DNA from: Burkholderiales bacterium | GTDB taxonomy: Bacteria; Pseudomonadota; Gammaproteobacteria; Burkholderiales; SHXO01 | Assembly (NCBI GenBank): GCA_026125625.1 | Contig: JAHCKU010000055.1 | Location: 1 to 11,723 of the forward strand | Length of the DNA stretch: 11,723 bases | Direction: 5' to 3' | Shown: positions 7,825-11,723 of the stretch, piece after piece | How positions within the stretch are numbered: the first letter of the stretch is position 1 | Layout of the letters: each line of letters opens with the position of its first letter | Program-made: the position numbers and the translations under genes | The notes under the pieces: model-generated | Told to the model about the DNA's origin: nothing | The model's database searches: none | Seen by the model: only the letters and a program-made list of their open reading frames with translations

Positions 7825-8768
7825 GCTTCTCGCACGTTCTGCTGCAACTGATCCAGGGGCTGCTGGCCGTGGCCCTGGCCCCACTCGTACTGGGCTGGGT
7901 GAACCAGTGCCGCGCCTGGCTGCAGAATCGCTCCGCACCGTCGCTGCTGCAGCCCTACCGCGTGCTGCTCAAGCTGCTGCGCAAGGAGATCGTGCTGGCG
8001 CACAACGCTTCCTGGCTGTTGCGTTGCGCGCCGTATGTGGTGTTCGCCTGCATGGTGCTGGCCGCGTGCATCGTACCGCTGGTGGCCACCGATCTGCCGT
8101 TCTCGCTGGCGGCCGACGTCATCGCACTGGTCGGACTGTTCGCGCTGGCAAGAGTGTTCATGGCGCTGGCTGCGATGGACGTGGGTACGGCCTTCGGCAC
8201 GCTCGGTTCGCGCCGCGAGATGCTCATCGCCGCGCTGGCCGAGCCGGCGCTGCTGATGGTGTTCTTCACCCCCGCGCTGATCGGCCACTCGACCGCATTG
8301 CCCAACATCGTCGAAACGTTCACCACCGGCCCGCTGCAGCTCTATCCGAGCATGGCCTTCGCCGCGGTCGCCTTCATCATGGTGCTGCTGGCGGAGAACG
8401 CGCGCATCCCCGTGGACAATCCGTCCACGCACCTGGAGCTGACCATGGTGCACGAGGCCATGCTGCTCGAGTACTCGGGACGGCATCTGGCGCTGATGGA
8501 CTGGGCGCACGCACTCAAGCTGATGGTGTACATGGCCATCGGCATCGCTTTGTTCCTGCCGTGGGGTATCGCGCGGCCGCACGACTGGCTCGGTGTGCCG
8601 CTGGCGTTGATCGCGATGGTGGTCAAGCTCATGGCCATCGGCGCCGGCCTGGCGCTGCTCGAGACGCTGGCCGCCAAGATGCGCATCTTCAAGGTGCCCG
8701 AATTCCTCGGCATGGCTTTCATGCTGGCCGTACTGGGCATGCTGATCCACTTCCTGGTGGAAGCATGA
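7821..8768 (+). CDS. hyfC: Hydrogenase-4 subunit C-like membrane anchor (NuoH/HycD family)
   Basis: This is the inner-membrane subunit that, in the family, joins the electron-transfer arm to the ion-pumping subunits and corresponds to NuoH of complex I. It has 315 aa, the same as E. coli HyfC, with about eight hydrophobic helices. Family signatures are visible: the AMDVGTAFGTLGSRREML region near residues 115-135 and PVDNPSTHLELTMVHEAMLL starting at residue 197, running on into EYSG. The conserved acidic residues of this loop are typical of the HycD/HyfC branch rather than of NuoH itself. The start GTG (7821) overlaps the hyfB stop in a GTGA, indicating translational coupling. The end overlaps hyfE by ATGA. 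Confidence 0.92.
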   Translation: MSFSHVLLQLIQGLLAVALAPLVLGWVNQCRAWLQNRSAPSLLQPYRVLLKLLRKEIVLAHNASWLLRCAPYVVFACMVLAACIVPLVATDLPFSLAADVIALVGLFALARVFMALAAMDVGTAFGTLGSRREMLIAALAEPALLMVFFTPALIGHSTALPNIVETFTTGPLQLYPSMAFAAVAFIMVLLAENARIPVDNPSTHLELTMVHEAMLLEYSGRHLALMDWAHALKLMVYMAIGIALFLPWGIARPHDWLGVPLALIAMVVKLMAIGAGLALLETLAAKMRIFKVPEFLGMAFMLAVLGMLIHFLVEA

Positions 8769-9430
8769 GCACCCCGCTGGTCGGCCAGATCATCAATCTG
8801 CTGGCGGCGGTGCTGCTGCTGATCGTCTTCGCGATGCTTGCGCAACGCCGGCTGCTGCGCCTGATCCATCTGTTCGCGCTGCAGGGGGCGGTGCTCACGC
8901 TCAACACGCTGGTGGTCGCCGTCACCTTGCATCAGAGCCACCTGTACTTCTCGGTGATCCTGAATCTGGTGCTGAAGGTGATCGTCCTGCCGTGGATCCT
9001 GATCCGCCTGGTCGATCGCCTCGACCTGCGCCGCGACGCGGAGTCGGTGGGCAATCTGCCGCTCATCATGCTGGTCGCGGTGGTGCTGGTGATCCTGTCG
9101 TTCAACGTTGCCCTGCCCATCTCCGAGCTGGCCGGCACCATGACCCGCGGCACGCTGGGCATTGCCATGGCGAGCGTGCTGATCTCCTTCCTCATGATGA
9201 TCACGCGCCGCAAGGCGGTGGCCCAGGTGATCGGTTTCCTGTCCATGGAGAACGGCCTGTTCTTCGCCGCCACCAGCGCCACCTATGGCATGCCGATGGT
9301 GGTGGAACTGGGCATCGCGCTGGACGTGCTGGTGGCCACCTTCATCTTCGGCATTTTCTTCTTCCAGATCCGCGAGACCTTCGACAGCCTCGATATCCGC
9401 AACCTGGAGAATCTCAAGGACCGGGAATGA
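8765..9430 (+). CDS. hyfE: Hydrogenase-4 subunit E-like membrane protein (NuoK-containing)
   Basis: This is a small polytopic membrane subunit, 221 aa against about 216 in E. coli HyfE. Its C-terminal half resembles NuoK. It forms part of the link between the membrane anchor and the antiporter-like subunits. Roughly six or seven hydrophobic helices are visible. The helix around residues 155-170 (VIGFLSMENGLFFAAT) keeps the membrane glutamate in SMENGL that corresponds to the conserved NuoK glutamate. The first half has HLFALQGAVLTLNTLVVA, equivalent to the first NuoK-like repeat without the glutamate. The ATG overlaps the hyfC stop (ATGA) and is preceded by GGTGGAAG as a ribosome-binding site. 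The gene ends in a charged tail (RNLENLKDRE) and overlaps hyfF by 4 bases. Confidence 0.88.
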   Translation: MSTPLVGQIINLLAAVLLLIVFAMLAQRRLLRLIHLFALQGAVLTLNTLVVAVTLHQSHLYFSVILNLVLKVIVLPWILIRLVDRLDLRRDAESVGNLPLIMLVAVVLVILSFNVALPISELAGTMTRGTLGIAMASVLISFLMMITRRKAVAQVIGFLSMENGLFFAATSATYGMPMVVELGIALDVLVATFIFGIFFFQIRETFDSLDIRNLENLKDRE

Positions 9431-10878
9431 CGGAGCTGCTGCTGGTCCTGTGCCTGCCGCTGATCGGCGCCTTCACCCTCGGCCTGCGCGGCGACCGCCC
9501 CTGGGCAGCCGAGGCGAATGCCTCGTTCAGCCTGCTCACCCTGCTCGCGGCCCTTGCCCTGACGGCGCGCGTGATGTCGCTGGGGCCGCAGGTCGTGCTC
9601 GCCGAGCTGTTCTTCGTCGACGCCTTCAACGTGTTCCTGGTGGCGCTGACCGCTTTCGTCGGTTTCACCACCTCGCTGTTCAGCCGCGTGTACATGCGCG
9701 TGGAGCAGGATCGCGGCCGCGTGACCGTCAGGCGCCTGCGCCTGTATCACGCCATGTACCAGATGTTCATGTTCACCATGTTCCTCGCGCTGCTGACCAA
9801 CAACGTCGGCATTCTGTGGGTCGCGCTGGAGGCCGCCACCTTGGCGACCGTGCTGCTGGTGAGCCTGTATCGCACGCCGGAGAGCATCGAGGCGGCATGG
9901 AAGTACTTCATCCTGTGCGGCGTGGGCATTGCGCAGGCCCTGTTCGGCACCATCCTGCTCTACGTCGCGGCCGAGCGCGTGCTGGGCGCCGGCGGCTCGG
10001 CGCTGCTGTGGACCCATCTGTACGAAGTGAAGGATCAGCTCGAGCCGACCGTGCTGGGCATCGCCTTCGTCTTCCTGCTGGTGGGCTACGGCACCAAGGT
10101 GGGACTGGCGCCGCTGCACAACTGGCTGCCGGATGCGCACGCCGAAGGCCCCACGCCGATCTCTGCCGTACTCTCGGGGCTGCTGCTCAACGTCGCACTG
10201 TATGCGGTGGTGCGCAACAAGGTGCTGGTCGACGCGGCGGTCGGCAACCACCTCCCCGGCTATCTGATGATGGGATTCGGCCTGCTGTCGGTGCTGGTCG
10301 CGGCCTTCTTCCTGTACCGCCAGAAGGACGTGAAGCGGCTGTTCGCCTATTCCTCGATCGAGCACATGGGCATCGCCACCTTTGCATTCGGCATGGGCGG
10401 TCCGGTCGCCGCCTTCGGCGGACTGCTGCACATGACTGCGCATTCGCTCACCAAATCGGCCATCTTCTTCGCCGTCGGTCACGCCGTCCAGAAGACCGGA
10501 ACACAGGTGATGAGCGATATCCGCGGCCTGATCCACCACAGTCCGGCGGTCGGCTGGGGGCTGATGATCGGCGGCATCGCCATCCTCGGCATCCCGCCCT
10601 TCGGCGTGTTCGCCAGCGAATTCATCATCCTCACCACCGCCATGCGCGACCATCCGTGGGCCGCGCCCGTTCTGCTGCTCGGCCTGGGCGTGGCGTTCGC
10701 CGCGATCTTCACGCGCCTGCAGGCGATGGTATTCGGCGATACCACCGCCAAGCGCCTGCCGCGTCCGCCCGCGTTGCTGCCGGTGTTCGTGCACCTGCTG
10801 CTGGTGCTGGTGCTGGGCTTGTACATCCCGCCTTACCTGGCCGCGTGGTATCGCCAGGCGGCTGCCATGATCGGTTAG
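9427..10878 (+). CDS. hyfF: Hydrogenase-4 subunit F-like proton channel (NuoM/N family)
   Basis: This is the second antiporter-like membrane subunit of the complex, 483 aa, somewhat shorter than E. coli HyfF (about 526). It has about 14 hydrophobic segments. Ion-channel residues match the family: E135 in WVALEAATLATVLL, K224 in GYGTKVGLAPLHNWLPDAHA and K343 in HSLTKSAIFFAVGH. KDVKRLFAYSSIEHMG lies near residue 300. The motif GLAPLHNWLPDAHAEGPTP is characteristic of HyfF/HycC-type rather than HyfB-type proteins. A good ribosome-binding site (AAGGA, 9416-9420) lies inside the end of hyfE, and the ATG overlaps the hyfE stop. No hyfD-like third antiporter gene lies between hyfC and hyfF. HyfG starts 10 bases downstream. 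Confidence 0.92.
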   Translation: MTELLLVLCLPLIGAFTLGLRGDRPWAAEANASFSLLTLLAALALTARVMSLGPQVVLAELFFVDAFNVFLVALTAFVGFTTSLFSRVYMRVEQDRGRVTVRRLRLYHAMYQMFMFTMFLALLTNNVGILWVALEAATLATVLLVSLYRTPESIEAAWKYFILCGVGIAQALFGTILLYVAAERVLGAGGSALLWTHLYEVKDQLEPTVLGIAFVFLLVGYGTKVGLAPLHNWLPDAHAEGPTPISAVLSGLLLNVALYAVVRNKVLVDAAVGNHLPGYLMMGFGLLSVLVAAFFLYRQKDVKRLFAYSSIEHMGIATFAFGMGGPVAAFGGLLHMTAHSLTKSAIFFAVGHAVQKTGTQVMSDIRGLIHHSPAVGWGLMIGGIAILGIPPFGVFASEFIILTTAMRDHPWAAPVLLLGLGVAFAAIFTRLQAMVFGDTTAKRLPRPPALLPVFVHLLLVLVLGLYIPPYLAAWYRQAAAMIG

Positions 10879-10888
10879 AGCGAGAACG

Positions 10889-11723
10889 ATGAAGATCGAC
10901 ATCCTCATCCCCGATTTCGAGCCGCTGCCCGGTGCCGTGACCGCCTGGCGCGCACAGGTGGATGCCGCCACCTGGCGCCTGACCGCGCACCAGGTGTGGG
11001 AGCAGGGCGGACGCCTGGTGGCCTTGTGGGGCAGCGACGCAGGCAAGAGCATGAGCGTGCACGTGACCTTGGTGTTCGCCAATCGACTGCTGTGGCTGAG
11101 CCTGCCGCTCGCAATCGAGCAGCCGGAGTATCCGGACCTGGGTGATCTGTTCCCCGCCGCCAACCGCATGCAGCGCGCGGCATTCGATCTGCTCGGCGTG
11201 CAGGCGCGCGGCGACCAGGACCAGCGCCGCTGGCTGCGTCACGGCGCGTGGCCGGTGAGCGAGTTTCCGCTACGCCGCAGCTTCGATGCAGCGCGCAGCT
11301 TCGAGCCGCTGCCGGACGAGTACGTCTTCGTGCAGGTGGAGGGCGAGGGCGTGCACGAGATCGCGGTGGGACCGGTGCACGCCGGCACCATCGAGCCTGG
11401 ACACTTCCGCTTCTCGGTGGTGGGCGAGCGCGTCCTGCGCCTGGAGGAGCGGCTGGGCTATGTGCACAAGGGCATCGAGAAACGCTTCGAGTCGCTCTCG
11501 ATGCACGACGGCTATCGTCTCGCCGGACGTATCAGCGGCGATTCCACCGTGGCCTACGCCTGGGCTTACGCCATGGCAGCGGAAGCCGCGGCCGGCGTCA
11601 CGCCGCCGGCGCGCGCGCTGTGGTTGCGCGCGCTGTGGCTGGAGCGCGAACGCATCGCCAATCATCTCGGTGATCTCGGCTACATCGGCAACGATGCCGG
11701 CCTGGGTTTCGCCCTCGCGCAGT
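10889..11723 (+). CDS. hyfG: HyfG-like large subunit (NuoC-NuoD type) lacking the N-terminal NiFe cysteines, 3' end outside the window
   Basis: This is the peripheral large subunit of the membrane complex; 278 codons are present and the gene runs off the window. Residues 1 to about 130 form the NuoC-like 30-kDa domain, with the signature DLFPAANRMQRAAFDLLGV near residues 84-102. The NuoD/hydrogenase large-subunit domain follows: HEIAVGPVHAGTIEPGHFRF near 165, then LGYVHKGIEKRFE. At the position of the [NiFe] L1 motif (RVCGIC in HycE/HyfG) the sequence reads RISGDS (residues 214-219), so both cysteines are serines, S216 and S219. The C-terminal L2 motif lies beyond the window. The product probably binds no nickel-iron centre by the normal ligands and belongs with hydrogenase-related (Ehr-like) or complex-I-like enzymes. 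The ATG follows hyfF by 10 bases with a weak purine-rich leader. The gene symbol reflects position and homology, not activity. Confidence 0.88.
   Translation, partial: MKIDILIPDFEPLPGAVTAWRAQVDAATWRLTAHQVWEQGGRLVALWGSDAGKSMSVHVTLVFANRLLWLSLPLAIEQPEYPDLGDLFPAANRMQRAAFDLLGVQARGDQDQRRWLRHGAWPVSEFPLRRSFDAARSFEPLPDEYVFVQVEGEGVHEIAVGPVHAGTIEPGHFRFSVVGERVLRLEERLGYVHKGIEKRFESLSMHDGYRLAGRISGDSTVAYAWAYAMAAEAAAGVTPPARALWLRALWLERERIANHLGDLGYIGNDAGLGFALAQ

Noticed and set aside
5482..7938. Open frame of 818 codons on the minus strand, opposite hyfB
   Set aside because: The translation is dominated by His, Gln, Arg and Glu with no domains, as expected from the complement of a hydrophobic membrane protein gene. 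The hyfB frame is clearly the real one.
9283..11169. Open frame of 628 codons on the minus strand, opposite hyfF and the start of hyfG
   Set aside because: It has the same His/Gln/Glu-rich composition as the antisense frame opposite hyfB, and it crosses two real genes without any motif.
10889..11723. A functional H2-evolving [NiFe]-hydrogenase 4
   Set aside because: Names of the neighbouring subunits suggest it, but the L1 CxxC nickel ligands are replaced by serines. Hydrogenase activity is therefore unlikely.
1..11723. tRNA or rRNA genes, CRISPR arrays, insertion sequences and integrase or transposase genes
   Set aside because: None was found on reading through. The only clear inverted repeat is the hairpin at 3543-3573, and no spaced direct repeats were seen.

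Overview
The window is a gene-dense, very GC-rich stretch of bacterial chromosome. Every supported gene is on the + strand. The features point to a Gram-negative proteobacterium: a TonB-dependent outer-membrane receptor, a periplasmic-type diheme c cytochrome, RecG, and a complex-I/hydrogenase-4-like membrane operon. The codon use and gene style would fit Xanthomonadales/Lysobacterales or a nearby high-GC group. That placement is an inference, because the window holds no rRNA or other phylogenetic marker.

Region 1 (1-3522) holds the 3' part of a diheme c-type cytochrome gene of the SO2930/HNE_0200 kind, followed 52 bases later by a complete TonB-dependent receptor gene. They probably form one transcription unit for taking up, and oxidatively handling, an unidentified substrate. 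A perfect 12-bp GC-rich inverted repeat follows the receptor and overlaps the start codon of the next gene.

Region 2 (3563-5666) is recG, a branched-DNA helicase. It is intact through all helicase motifs up to about residue 628. In the last ~220 bases the recognisable C-terminal residues jump repeatedly between reading frames, which requires a cluster of small indels. Base composition also drops noticeably inside recG, around position 5040. Together these suggest a recombination or assembly boundary, or local decay.

Region 3 (5827-window end) is a tightly coupled operon with the order hyfB-hyfC-hyfE-hyfF-hyfG. The first four genes overlap by 4 bases each, and hyfG, cut by the window end, follows after 10 bases. 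They encode two Mrp-antiporter/NuoLMN-type proton-channel subunits (HyfB, HyfF), a NuoH-type membrane anchor (HyfC), a NuoK-containing subunit (HyfE) and a fused NuoC/NuoD-type large subunit (HyfG). The large subunit has serines where a [NiFe]-hydrogenase carries its N-terminal CxxC nickel ligands. The complex is therefore probably not a hydrogenase but a hydrogenase-related (Ehr-like) or complex-I-like ion-translocating enzyme of unknown electron donor. This is the most interesting system in the window.
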